Of a stretch of 64,000 bases of DNA, positions 17,292 to 26,322 are shown in pieces. The stretch spans positions 1 through 64,000 of the forward strand of contig CALFUT010000031.1 of assembly GCA_937929805.1 (NCBI GenBank). Reading direction: 5' to 3'. Source of the stretch: an uncultured Pirellulaceae bacterium (GTDB taxonomy: Bacteria; Planctomycetota; Planctomycetia; Pirellulales; Pirellulaceae). The notes beneath the pieces were generated by a model. It searched no databases. It saw nothing but the letters and a program-made list of their open reading frames with translations, and was not told the origin of the DNA. The first letter of the stretch is position 1, and the number at the start of each line of letters is the position of its first letter. The position numbers and the translations under genes were made by a program.

Positions 17292-18035
17292 ATGTCCGAA
17301 ACATCTCAAAGCGATCGCACGAATCCGGCCACACCGTTACGGTTGGAGCGAGCCCGATCCGAGGGCGATATCGCGCGGAGTGCGGATCTCGCGTTTGCGA
17401 TACAATTATTTGGTGTGATTGGAATCATTTGGCTTTTGTCCGGTGGCATCGGGCATTGGCTCAAGCAATCAACGACTCAGATGTGGACTGGAACGACCAT
17501 CCGAGCCGATCAGTTCGATCCGGCGACCGTCATGCAAGAGAGCATTTGGTCGGGGGCTCTGACCGTCGCGCCGATTTTGGTTTTGATGATGCTGGTGGCG
17601 GTTGCGTCATGGTGGTTGCAAACCGGGCCGTTGTGGATCGTTGACAAACCGACGCCGGACATCAGTCGAATGAGTCCCATGAACTGGTTTACTCGATTGT
17701 TTTCAGTTTCCAGTTTCGCCTACCTGCTGATTGGGCTTCCTCGAGCTGCCATCGCGATCGTGGCGGCGTTGGTCAGCGTCTACTGCCAGCGGGAGTCCAT
17801 GTTCTTGATGGCCGGATTGCCGGCGGACACGATGGTGATTCGCATGATGGATTTGGTTTTATCCACCGCATTGTTTGTCGCGTTGGCGATGCTGGTAACG
17901 TCGATGGCCGACTACGGTATGCGCTGGTTCTCGCATCGTCAAAAGTTGCAGATGTCCGACCAAGAGATCCGCGACGAGCAAAAAATGCAAGGCGCCGACA
18001 ATCCCTTTCGGGCAGCCAAGGCAATGCGGCGGTAG
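17292..18035 (+). CDS. flhB: FlhB membrane domain only (lacks NPTH autocleavage domain)
   Basis: FlhB wraps the export gate and, through its cytoplasmic C-terminal domain, switches substrate class after self-cleavage at NPTH. This 247-residue protein has the N-terminal signature (TPLRLERARSEGDIARSADL), four membrane segments and the conserved cytoplasmic linker (KLQMSDQEIRDEQKMQGADN). It then stops at KAMRR just before where NPTH and the rest of the cytoplasmic domain should follow; normal length is about 360. The stop is followed at once by intergenic REP sequence, so no second half lies adjacent. Starting at the ATG at 17292 it follows fliR by 25 bases. Confidence 0.85.
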   Translation: MSETSQSDRTNPATPLRLERARSEGDIARSADLAFAIQLFGVIGIIWLLSGGIGHWLKQSTTQMWTGTTIRADQFDPATVMQESIWSGALTVAPILVLMMLVAVASWWLQTGPLWIVDKPTPDISRMSPMNWFTRLFSVSSFAYLLIGLPRAAIAIVAALVSVYCQRESMFLMAGLPADTMVIRMMDLVLSTALFVALAMLVTSMADYGMRWFSHRQKLQMSDQEIRDEQKMQGADNPFRAAKAMRR

Positions 18036-18293
18036 TTTCTGCCAACATGTTACCCCTCTGGGGTAATGGTCGTGTGTGGGGGGGGGGGGGCGGTTGCTAC
18101 CTACATTTTGCCCCGCCGGGGCATGCGTGTTCGTCGCAACGTTGCCGCAACAGCATGAAAAATTGGCTTTCCGCAAGAACGCGCCGTCGGCATGAAATCC
18201 CGCAAAGAGATCTGCGTTCCGTAGGAACCCAACGTTGGTAGAAAAACGAATCGCACCAGAATCCGCGTTCCGTAGGAACGCAATGTCGAAAAT
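18036..18293. repeat. REP pair, G13 tract and short direct repeats
   Basis: Two REP-like units, GCCAACATGTTACCCCTCTG... (18041-18066) and GCTACCTACATTTTGCCCCG... (18096-18123), match the REPs flanking the transposase at 45.9 kb and are spaced like that pair. Between them is an uninterrupted run of 13 G (18078-18090). Further right, GCGTTCCGTAGGAAC occurs twice (around 18212 and 18262), each in a palindromic setting. Confidence 0.75.
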
Positions 18294-18740
18294 CTACCGG
18301 TCGTCTTCGACTTGCTGGATGTATTGGCGGAGACGTTCGTTTTCGTCAGCCATCCCTTTGAGCGCCAGCATGTTCTCGACGCGTTTTTGAAGTGTCAGCC
18401 GATTGACGGGCTTGGACAGAAAATCATTCGTGCCCGCATCAACGGCTCGCTCGACGTCACCCAACTCATCCAACGCGGTGACCATGAGGATCATGATGTG
18501 TTTCAACGCATCGTCGCCTTTGATCTGCTCGCAAACCTCAAAGCCGCTCAGTTTGGGCATCATGATGTCGAGCAAAATCAAATCCGGTTGGAACGATTTT
18601 GCTTTCTCAATCGTTTCCTGTCCGTCGACCGCGTAATCGATTTCGCAATCCATCACTGCCAAGTACGCCTCGAGCAGTTCGCGATTCGCTTCGTTGTCGT
18701 CCGCGATCAAGATTCGATGAGTGCGTGAGGGTGTGTCCAT
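18294..18740 (-). CDS. single-domain response regulator
   Basis: A stand-alone CheY-like receiver: acidic pocket in ILIADDNEANREL, phospho-acceptor Asp in LILLDIMMPKLSGFEV, conserved Thr/Ala in ILMVTALDE and conserved Lys in DFLSKPVNR. A short helical tail (NERLRQYIQQVEDDR) replaces any output domain. Regulators of this type work through protein contacts or phosphotransfer. No histidine kinase is adjacent; the HATPase-only protein and flagellar genes lie upstream on the other strand, so a chemotaxis/motility link is conceivable. The ATG at 18740 (second in-frame ATG) is preferred. Confidence 0.9.
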   Translation of the reverse strand: MDTPSRTHRILIADDNEANRELLEAYLAVMDCEIDYAVDGQETIEKAKSFQPDLILLDIMMPKLSGFEVCEQIKGDDALKHIMILMVTALDELGDVERAVDAGTNDFLSKPVNRLTLQKRVENMLALKGMADENERLRQYIQQVEDDR

Positions 18741-18923
18741 GGTTATCAAGCTTAAAGTTTACAGTTAACAGAGTACAGTTTTCGGTGAAACTGTTCTTTG
18801 CCGTTTGTGGCAATCCCAGTTCTGGAATTCCGAATTTCGACCTCCGAATTCCGCCTTTCCCCATTGTAGAACTTCACGCTCGTTTTTGCGATTGGACGAA
18901 AAAATCCCCAGTCGGATCGGATT

Positions 18924-20540
18924 TCAAGCCGACTCGCTGCGATTGAAGCTGGCCAATAATTGGCGGCCCTGCCAAATCGAGTACGCGAGCTGCCCGTCGA
19001 TCGGAGCGTTCGAATTGCCGGCGGCAATCCACTCGATCGAGTTCGCCTCCACGATCAGCGTGCCCGGTTGGCCGTCTTGAGTTGCCGATGCGATCAGCAC
19101 CAAGTCACCGAAAAAGCTGCCCACCGATTCAATTTCCACCGATTCGGCATCCAACGATTTGAGCGAACTCTCTAGACGTCGAAAGTCATTGGAGAAATTT
19201 TTCTGAGCCTGAGGAACGGTCATCTGGAAGATGTCATTGTGAACGGTTTGCCAACCGGCAAACGCGGCATACATGTCATCGACGCTTAGCGGTTGAATAT
19301 CGGCGGCAAACGCATGAGTCAGCGGACCACAGATGCCGATGTTGGTGAACGTCTTGTCGCCCGACCCATAAGTGAACCGAAACAAGTAGCACTGCAACGG
19401 ATGTTCGTAGCTGGGCCAATAATATTCTCGTTGGTCGACCAGTTCCAACTTGCTGGGTGCCAAGCCCATTTGTTTGGGTTCGGACAACCAGATCGCCAAA
19501 TGACTTTCGGCGATCGCCAGTTCGCCCTGTAGCTCAAGCGAAATATCTTTCGTCAGCCCCAGTTCTTCGGCGTAAGCCAGAACTCGCATCCGTGCCACGG
19601 GTTCTTCGGCAAGACGGACCAACGCTTGGCGTCCTTTCTCGTCGTCCAGCCGAGCCAATGCCGATGCGGATTCGGTTTGGATGCGGCGATGTTTTAAGTT
19701 CAACGCGGTGTGCAATTCAGTGATCGCCGGTTTGTGATCTAGCAACGCAAACAGGTCACACAACGAAATAATCATGGCGACCGAATCGGAAACCAAGCGA
19801 TTGACTTTGGCGGGCGTGATCCCTTTCGGAAATTCACCTTTTTCAATTTTCTGCATCTGCAGGACCAATTGGCCCAGCAGCGTGGTTAACTCGTTGCAGC
19901 GGCTGGACGCAGGATGGTGCCCCATCTGGCCGCCGCGAAAATAATAATTGAACAGATCAAAAACCGCCGGCGCGATTTGCGGATGAGCCGTCGCGTGATG
20001 GAGTAACTTGGTCAGCACATCGCTTGATGGTGCGAAACCGGCTTGCATCAGCGGCGCGAAAGCTAGGCCGATGCTGGGTCGGTGCTCGGGTGGATCGTCG
20101 GCCAGCAAATTACTCCAAACCTCCAATGACTCGTCTTCCCGAGTCAACGCCAGCAGGTGCAGAATGTGATTGCGTTGTTCTTGGTCGGGCGGCAATCGGT
20201 GATAAAGCTGCGCCACCGCGCCGATGCGATTGGTGGACCAAGTCGTGGCCGAAGCCGAATCGCCATCGGATGCTTCGTGTCGTGCGATTGCCTCGCGTTG
20301 GTTCATTTCGGCAAGAATCGGCTGCAGCGCTTCGTGAAATTTTTCGTCGGTCAGCAGGTTCGGTCCCACGTACCCCGGAGCCGCCATGTTCGCCTGCAGC
20401 TGAAGCAGTTGCTCAAGCAATTCGTCTAAGTTGGAATCAGTCAGTTCGCGGACGATGCGAGCTTCTTGGGCCACACGAGCCAGCCACGCATTGTTGTCTT
20501 CACCGGGAATCGAGATCGTTTCGATCAGGTTTTGGAGCAT
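18924..20540 (-). CDS. large helical-repeat hypothetical protein
   Basis: About 538 residues from the ATG at 20540; the frame is open 135 bases further but with unrelated sequence. The body is made of repeated amphipathic helices with HEAT-like spacing (for example ILHLLALTREDESLEVWSNL, RRIQTESASALARLDDEKGR, ALVRLAEEPVARMRVLAYAE). The last 180 residues are more globular (CYLFRFTYGSGDKTFTNIGI, PLSVDDMYAAFAGWQTVHND). There is no signal peptide or membrane segment, so it is probably cytoplasmic. I do not recognise the family; a scaffold or interaction role fits the repeats. Confidence 0.75.
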   Translation of the reverse strand: MLQNLIETISIPGEDNNAWLARVAQEARIVRELTDSNLDELLEQLLQLQANMAAPGYVGPNLLTDEKFHEALQPILAEMNQREAIARHEASDGDSASATTWSTNRIGAVAQLYHRLPPDQEQRNHILHLLALTREDESLEVWSNLLADDPPEHRPSIGLAFAPLMQAGFAPSSDVLTKLLHHATAHPQIAPAVFDLFNYYFRGGQMGHHPASSRCNELTTLLGQLVLQMQKIEKGEFPKGITPAKVNRLVSDSVAMIISLCDLFALLDHKPAITELHTALNLKHRRIQTESASALARLDDEKGRQALVRLAEEPVARMRVLAYAEELGLTKDISLELQGELAIAESHLAIWLSEPKQMGLAPSKLELVDQREYYWPSYEHPLQCYLFRFTYGSGDKTFTNIGICGPLTHAFAADIQPLSVDDMYAAFAGWQTVHNDIFQMTVPQAQKNFSNDFRRLESSLKSLDAESVEIESVGSFFGDLVLIASATQDGQPGTLIVEANSIEWIAAGNSNAPIDGQLAYSIWQGRQLLASFNRSESA

Positions 20541-20853
20541 GAGTCTGAAAAGAATTTCTGCCGCAGGGGCAAGGATGTCGATGAAATGAGCGGCCAACCT
20601 CGTTGACCGGTTGCGCTGACGCAGATAGCCTATATCAATCAATTCGAGCGTTTTAACGCTCGGTGATCTTATCAAGCCGCTCCATCATGATCTGAGAGGC
20701 TTGATCAGGCGAGTGGCCGGATGAAATTTGCTTCGAATCGTTCAAAAAAATCGGGATTTTCCGAAGGAGTTTTTGACGCGGAAGGGGCCAATTTCATTTT
20801 GCCATTTGCCAGCCACGATCACAATCCGTTCTGATCGATAACCTGAGCAAGTT

Positions 20854-22074
20854 TTGAAACGTAAACAAATTCTGTCGTTTGATCAGCTGGGCCTGTCAGA
20901 CAAAATGATGGCGACGCTGGAAAAAATCGGCTACGAGAAACCGTCGCCGATTCAAGCTGGCGTGATCCCACTGGCGTTGGAAGAGCACGACGTGATCGGT
21001 CAAGCTCGCACGGGTACCGGCAAAACGGCCGCCTTCGCGATCCCCATTCTTGAGCAATTGGATTTGGATGTCCTGAAGCCAAAGCCGCAAGCGTTGATCC
21101 TGACGCCAACGCGCGAACTGGCTGTGCAGGTCGAGAACGAATTTCGACGCATGTCGGATGAGAAAGAAGTTCGTTGCTGCTGTCTGTATGGCGGTCGTCC
21201 AATCAAAAAGCAGATCAGCCAACTGGAAAAGGGTTGTCACGTCGTGGTCGGTACTCCCGGTCGCGTGATCGATCACCTCAACCGCCGGACATTGAACATT
21301 GACCAGTTGTGGTTTGTCGTGCTGGATGAAGCGGATCGAATGCTAGATATCGGTTTCCGTCCTGACATTGAAAAGATCTTGAGTCGTTGCCCCGAGGAAC
21401 GCCAAACGATGTTGCTCAGTGCGACGTTGCCGGAGTCCATTATTCGGTTGGCCAAGACCTACATGTACCGGCCGAAAGTGATCAACTTTTCGCAAGGCAG
21501 CGTGGCGGCCGACACGATCGAACAGTTTTACATCACCGTGCCGGGTGAAATGAAGTATGACGTGCTGGTGAAGTTGCTTAAGCGTGAGGAACCCGAGCAA
21601 TCAATCATCTTCTGCCGCACTAAGCTCGGCACAGAAAAGCTCTATCGAAAGCTCTTTAAGTCAGGCAAGTTCAAGGGTGTCGCAACGCTGCATGGCGATA
21701 TGACTCAGTCGTCGCGTGATCGCGTGATGAAGGATTTCCGCGCAGGGACGGTCACCTATTTGGTAGCGACCGATGTGGTTGGTCGCGGAATCGACATCAC
21801 CAACGTGTCACACATTATCAACTACGACATTCCTGAACTTAGCGATGACTATGTTCACCGCGTCGGACGAACCGGACGGATGGGCAAGCAGGGCGTTGCG
21901 TTCTCGATGGTCCGGCCCGACCAAGGGAACGAACTGACGGCGATCGAGCAAAAGATCAACGTGCAGTTGAAAAAAGATCCGCTTCAAGAAGAAGTTGACA
22001 AAATTCGCGCTGCCAACGAACCCAAACGACCCGAGCGTGCGAAACCCAAGTCGCGTTACCGTCGAGGGTTGTAA
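20854..22074 (+). CDS. DEAD-box ATP-dependent RNA helicase
   Basis: Complete set of DEAD-box motifs: Q motif (YEKPSPIQAGVIPLAL), Walker A (ARTGTGKT), PTRELA, GG, TPGR, DEAD (VLDEADRMLDIGF), SAT, the second RecA domain with IIFCRTKLGTEKL, LVATDVVGRGID and HRVGRTGRMG. Products of this kind unwind short RNA duplexes in ribosome assembly, RNA decay or cold adaptation. The 406-residue protein has a short basic tail (PERAKPKSRYRRG), typical of RhlE-like enzymes rather than DeaD. TTG start, with GAGCAAG upstream. It ends 10 bases before glnE. Confidence 0.93.
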   Translation: MKRKQILSFDQLGLSDKMMATLEKIGYEKPSPIQAGVIPLALEEHDVIGQARTGTGKTAAFAIPILEQLDLDVLKPKPQALILTPTRELAVQVENEFRRMSDEKEVRCCCLYGGRPIKKQISQLEKGCHVVVGTPGRVIDHLNRRTLNIDQLWFVVLDEADRMLDIGFRPDIEKILSRCPEERQTMLLSATLPESIIRLAKTYMYRPKVINFSQGSVAADTIEQFYITVPGEMKYDVLVKLLKREEPEQSIIFCRTKLGTEKLYRKLFKSGKFKGVATLHGDMTQSSRDRVMKDFRAGTVTYLVATDVVGRGIDITNVSHIINYDIPELSDDYVHRVGRTGRMGKQGVAFSMVRPDQGNELTAIEQKINVQLKKDPLQEEVDKIRAANEPKRPERAKPKSRYRRGL

Positions 22075-22084
22075 GTGGTCTCTG

Positions 22085-25000
22085 ATGGACAAGGTTTCTC
22101 TTGCTGCCGTGCTGAAAAACCCGGCCATGACAACGACATGGTTGACCGAGGCTGGGTTTCGAAACATGGCAGCCAGTGCCACCAATCTTCGCCAGATTGC
22201 GACTCTCTGGGACGCAGCATCTCGTACAAGCGATCTGCTTGGGCTGCTACAGACGCTTCTGCCGGAGCTTGGCGACCCGGATTTGGCGCTCAATTATTTG
22301 GAACGCTACCTTTCTTTCAGCCTTTCCTCCCGTGATCAGGCTCAATCATCCGAAGGCGAAAATGATCGCGCCGTTTTGCTTGATCAAATGATCTCGCAGG
22401 ATGTTGCGGCGTTGCCAGGCTTGCTGACGCTGTTTGCTTCCAGTCAGTATCTGGCCGATTTGTTGATCCACGATGCCGATCAATATCCGCGGCTGCGAAA
22501 AAGCCGAGGTGCTCGATGTGCCCGCGCGGTGTTGGATGCTCAGTTGGAGCCATTGATCGCGGCGGCCGAAACGATGGACGAAGCGATGGAAACGCTTCGA
22601 AAGTTTAAGCACCAGCAGACGTTACGAATCGCGTTTGGTGATTTGATTTCCGGGCACCGGGTCGAATTGGTGGCGGAGCAAATTTCTTATCTGGCTGAAT
22701 CACTGTGCCAAGGCGCGTTCGCATGGGCGATGCGCCAACTTAATTCCACTTGGGGAGTGCCACTTAAACGAGACGGAACCCGCAGCCAGTTTGTGATACT
22801 CGCGATGGGGAAACTGGGCGGGCGTGAGCTAAATTATTCGAGCGATATCGATCTGCTGATGATCTACGAACAAGATGGGTTCGTCGAATCGCCAACCGGC
22901 GGCAAGACTTCGCGCAGCAACGAGCACTTCTTCGAAAAATTGACCCAGACGATTGTCAAACTGCTTAATGATGACACCGCTTTGGGTCGTGCATATCGAG
23001 TCGACATGCGATTGCGACCGCATGGATCGCGAGGAAAAATTTGTCCCTCGTTAAGATCCGTGTTGCGGTACTACGACCTGCAAGGACGCACTTGGGAACG
23101 GCAGGCCTTGATCAAGGCGCGTGCGATCGCCGGTGACATCGCGTTAGGGCAGGGCATGATGCGTCAGCTTGTGCACTGGATTTACCGCCCAAACCTCAAC
23201 CGGATGGATATCTCGGGTATCAAGGCGTTGAAGCGGAAGATTGAACGCCGTGCTCGTCTGGAAGGGGAAGAGCATACCAACATTAAGACCGGTCGTGGCG
23301 GAATTCGCGATATCGAATTTACAATCCAGTTCCTGCAGTTGCTTAACGGATGTTTGTTAAAAGAAGTGCGAGGCAACAATACTTTTCGGGCAATCAAACG
23401 GCTTGAGCGAGCTGGCTGCCTGACGGTTAAGGAAGGCAACTTGCTGTACCACAACTACAGTTGGTTACGAAAACTAGAGCACCGCTTGCAGATCGTTCAC
23501 GATTTGCAGACCCATACGCTTCCGAGTGGCCTGAGCGATATGGCAATTGTTGCACGGCGGATGAACTACACCGACACGGGTGATCACACGGCGTTGGAAC
23601 AGTTTCAGGCCGACTTGAAAGAAAAGACAGAGACCAATCGATCGATTCTAAACCACCTGCTGCACGGTGCTTTCAGTGCGTCTTCAGCCGGTGATGAACT
23701 GCCGGAAGGGCAAAGTGCGGGTTTCCATCCTGAAAAAGTTCCTCCCGAGGTTGATTTGATTTTGGATGCTTATCCGGGAGAGGCCATGATTCGCGAAACG
23801 TTAGCGGGCTACGGTTTTCGCAACGAAATGCAGACGTACCAACGGCTGATGGAGATGGCTCGGGAGTCGACCCGGTTTCTGTCGCCCCGTCGTTGTCAGC
23901 ATTTCTTTGCCGCAATCACTCCTTCGTTGCTCCGCGAGGCGTGCATGATGCCGGACCCGGATGCGACGCTGGTGGCTTTGACCACGATTAGCGATTCGCT
24001 CGGTGCCAAGGGTGTTTTGTGGGAACTATTCAGCTTCAATCCTCCGACACTGCGGCTGTACATTCGGATGTGCGCGTTGACGGATTATCTGGCTTCGATC
24101 TTGAAGCAGAATCCGGGCATGATTGATGAGCTAATGGACGCGTTACAGTTGCAGCAACTTCCAACCCGTTTATGGCTTGAACAGAATCTGGAAGAACTAT
24201 CCCGAGGCGCCGAAGATTTGGCTCTGGTTTTGCACAGTTTCAAAAACACACAGCACATGCGGATCGGTGTGCGAGACCTTTTGCGACGGGATGACATTCG
24301 TGACATTCACCAAGCGCTGTCGGACGTCGCCAGTTTGTGTCTGCAATCAGTTGCAAAACATCAATACGAAAAAATGATTGGGCGTTATGCTCAGAAGGAA
24401 AAAGCCGATTTTCTGTTGAATGAATTCGAATGCCCGTTCATGATTCTTGGCTTAGGAAAACTGGGTGGGCAAGAGCCCAACTACCACAGCGATCTGGACG
24501 TGATCTTTCTTTATGATTCGTCATCGAAAATTGAGGATTACTTGGCGACTGATGTGACGCAGCCGTTTTTCTTCAGCGAACTGGCCGCAGGGATCACTCG
24601 GTTTATCGCTCATTCCCCACGCCATGGTCAGCTTTATGAAATTGACAGTCGCCTAAGACCAACCGGTAAAAGTGGGACGTTGGCGGTTTCATTAGATGAA
24701 TTCGAGCGATACTTTTCGTCAGATTCGGGGCAGCTCTGGGAACGTCAGTCACTCTGCAAGGCGAGGCCGGTTTTTTGCGAGTCGCCGATCGCGGCGCGAG
24801 CGATGACCGTGGTTAAGAAAGTGCTCCAGCAGAAGCCGTGGACGACCGAGATGGCAGCTTACATCAGAAAGATGCGATCCGCTTTAGAAAGCGATTGCGA
24901 ATCGACCAATCTGAAACGAGGCGTCGGTGGGACGATCGATATCGAGTTCGCGATCCAAATGCTTCAACTGAAACATGCAAGGGAAGACGATCGCGTGCTG

Positions 25001-25285
25001 GTCCCGGGGACACTGGACGCGATTTCCAATTTGGTAGCCGGAGGATTTTTGGATCCCCAGCGGGGTGATCAGTTTACCGAATGCTATCGGCAACTGAGGC
25101 GGGTCGAAGCTCAATTGCGATTGATGAACACGACGGCTCGACACGATCTGCCGACCGATCCGGGCCAGTTGGCAAAACTGGCGAAGCTACTGGATTATGC
25201 CGACTCAAATGAAATGCTGGAATCGATTGGCAATTGTAGAAAAAAGGTTCGTCGTCTGTTTGAAAACATCTTTGACGAACAGTGA
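22085..25285 (+). CDS. glnE: glutamine synthetase adenylyltransferase/deadenylase
   Basis: GlnE attaches and removes AMP on glutamine synthetase according to nitrogen state. Both nucleotidyltransferase domains carry the signature: ILAMGKLGGRELNYSSDIDL near residue 241 and ILGLGKLGGQEPNYHSDLDV near residue 790, each with the DxD metal pair. Each is followed by the family helix bundle (GRGGIRDIEFTIQFLQL and GVGGTIDIEFAIQMLQL). At about 1066 residues it is longer than the Escherichia coli enzyme (946). ATG at 22085, 10 bases after the helicase gene; an upstream in-frame ATG lies inside that gene. Confidence 0.95.
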   Translation: MDKVSLAAVLKNPAMTTTWLTEAGFRNMAASATNLRQIATLWDAASRTSDLLGLLQTLLPELGDPDLALNYLERYLSFSLSSRDQAQSSEGENDRAVLLDQMISQDVAALPGLLTLFASSQYLADLLIHDADQYPRLRKSRGARCARAVLDAQLEPLIAAAETMDEAMETLRKFKHQQTLRIAFGDLISGHRVELVAEQISYLAESLCQGAFAWAMRQLNSTWGVPLKRDGTRSQFVILAMGKLGGRELNYSSDIDLLMIYEQDGFVESPTGGKTSRSNEHFFEKLTQTIVKLLNDDTALGRAYRVDMRLRPHGSRGKICPSLRSVLRYYDLQGRTWERQALIKARAIAGDIALGQGMMRQLVHWIYRPNLNRMDISGIKALKRKIERRARLEGEEHTNIKTGRGGIRDIEFTIQFLQLLNGCLLKEVRGNNTFRAIKRLERAGCLTVKEGNLLYHNYSWLRKLEHRLQIVHDLQTHTLPSGLSDMAIVARRMNYTDTGDHTALEQFQADLKEKTETNRSILNHLLHGAFSASSAGDELPEGQSAGFHPEKVPPEVDLILDAYPGEAMIRETLAGYGFRNEMQTYQRLMEMARESTRFLSPRRCQHFFAAITPSLLREACMMPDPDATLVALTTISDSLGAKGVLWELFSFNPPTLRLYIRMCALTDYLASILKQNPGMIDELMDALQLQQLPTRLWLEQNLEELSRGAEDLALVLHSFKNTQHMRIGVRDLLRRDDIRDIHQALSDVASLCLQSVAKHQYEKMIGRYAQKEKADFLLNEFECPFMILGLGKLGGQEPNYHSDLDVIFLYDSSSKIEDYLATDVTQPFFFSELAAGITRFIAHSPRHGQLYEIDSRLRPTGKSGTLAVSLDEFERYFSSDSGQLWERQSLCKARPVFCESPIAARAMTVVKKVLQQKPWTTEMAAYIRKMRSALESDCESTNLKRGVGGTIDIEFAIQMLQLKHAREDDRVLVPGTLDAISNLVAGGFLDPQRGDQFTECYRQLRRVEAQLRLMNTTARHDLPTDPGQLAKLAKLLDYADSNEMLESIGNCRKKVRRLFENIFDEQ

Positions 25286-25379
25286 ATCGGTTTTTCGTTT
25301 TCAAGACTGACGTGGCGTTGTTTTGCTATCGTCCGGTACGATGAAGCGGCGACGGAATCGGATTTTTTGCTGACGAGCC

Positions 25380-26216
25380 ATGGAAACAACGCTTCACCGA
25401 CAACTAAAAGATTACTTTCGACAATCGGACTCTCAGCTGGAGGTCCGGTTGGGCCGCTATCGGATCGATGTGGTCAATGGGAATCGCCTTGTCGAAATCC
25501 AACGCAGTGGCCTTTCATCAATTCGCGCGAAAATTCAGAAGCTGTTGGACGATGGCCACATGGTTGACGTTGTTAAGCCTTTGATCCGACGTAAGCGACT
25601 GATCAAATTGGATTCGATCGATGGCCGCCAGACCGACCGGCGGTGGAGCCCGAAAAAAGGGTCGGCGTTGAGCATCTTTGACGAACTGCTCTATTTCACT
25701 CGGGTCTTTCCTCATCCGAATTTAAAATTGATCACGCCGCTAATCGACATCGAGGAGATCCGTTACCCCGGACAAGGAAAACGACGCCGACGCCGGAAGA
25801 ACGCGTTTTTGGTAAAGGATCAAAAGATCCTCGAAATGGGCGAGATGGTCAGTTACTCGACCGTGCGCGATCTGCAAAAGTTGTTGCCAGCTGAATTGCC
25901 CAAGAAGTTTGATACCGCAGAATTGTCAGCGGCGTTGGATGTTCCTCGCTGGCAGGCGCAGCAGATTGCTTACGTGTTAAGAAAGACATCGGCGGCAATT
26001 GAGACCGGCAAGCGAGGCAACGCGATCGTATGCCGTTTGGCGACGGTCAAAGAGTCCGATCGCCAGCTTTCGCTGAAGCGGCCTAAGCGAAAACCGAAAT
26101 GCAAACCGGGCCAGACTTTGCTGGACGGAAAAATCCGTGCTGGCAAAACAGCGGCTCCGCCCAAACCCAAGCGTCGCAAGACCACGACCAAAAAACCGCT
26201 GAGAGCCGCGTCATGA
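25380..26216 (+). CDS. hypothetical protein with possible PD-(D/E)XK nuclease N-terminus
   Basis: 278 residues. The N-terminal 60 residues read LEVRLGRYRIDVVNGNRLVEIQRSG (split here as LEVRLGRYRIDVV and LVEIQRSG), which fits the D...ExQ/K core of PD-(D/E)XK nucleases: an Asp on one strand, then Glu and Gln on the next. Basic stretches follow (RRRRRK), then a winged-helix-like region near residues 165-215 (FDTAELSAALDVPRWQAQQI), and a very basic C-terminus. Nuclease plus wHTH would suit a DNA-processing enzyme, but this is inference. ATG start, 94 bases after glnE. A bidirectional terminator follows. Confidence 0.65.
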   Translation: METTLHRQLKDYFRQSDSQLEVRLGRYRIDVVNGNRLVEIQRSGLSSIRAKIQKLLDDGHMVDVVKPLIRRKRLIKLDSIDGRQTDRRWSPKKGSALSIFDELLYFTRVFPHPNLKLITPLIDIEEIRYPGQGKRRRRRKNAFLVKDQKILEMGEMVSYSTVRDLQKLLPAELPKKFDTAELSAALDVPRWQAQQIAYVLRKTSAAIETGKRGNAIVCRLATVKESDRQLSLKRPKRKPKCKPGQTLLDGKIRAGKTAAPPKPKRRKTTTKKPLRAAS

Positions 26217-26240
26217 TTGATTAGGTGGAATCCAACGAAA

Positions 26241-26272
26241 AAAGCCGGACCACATTGGTGTGATCCGGCTTT
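26241..26272. terminator. bidirectional intrinsic terminator
   Basis: Perfect 9-bp stem AAAGCCGGA / TCCGGCTTT with an inner CACA/TGTG pairing. It is flanked by A-rich sequence on the left and T-rich on the right, between two convergent genes. Confidence 0.85.
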
Positions 26273-26322
26273 GAGTTTTATCTGATTGAGCCACAAACAC
26301 TGACGCAGTGCATCGGCCTTGG

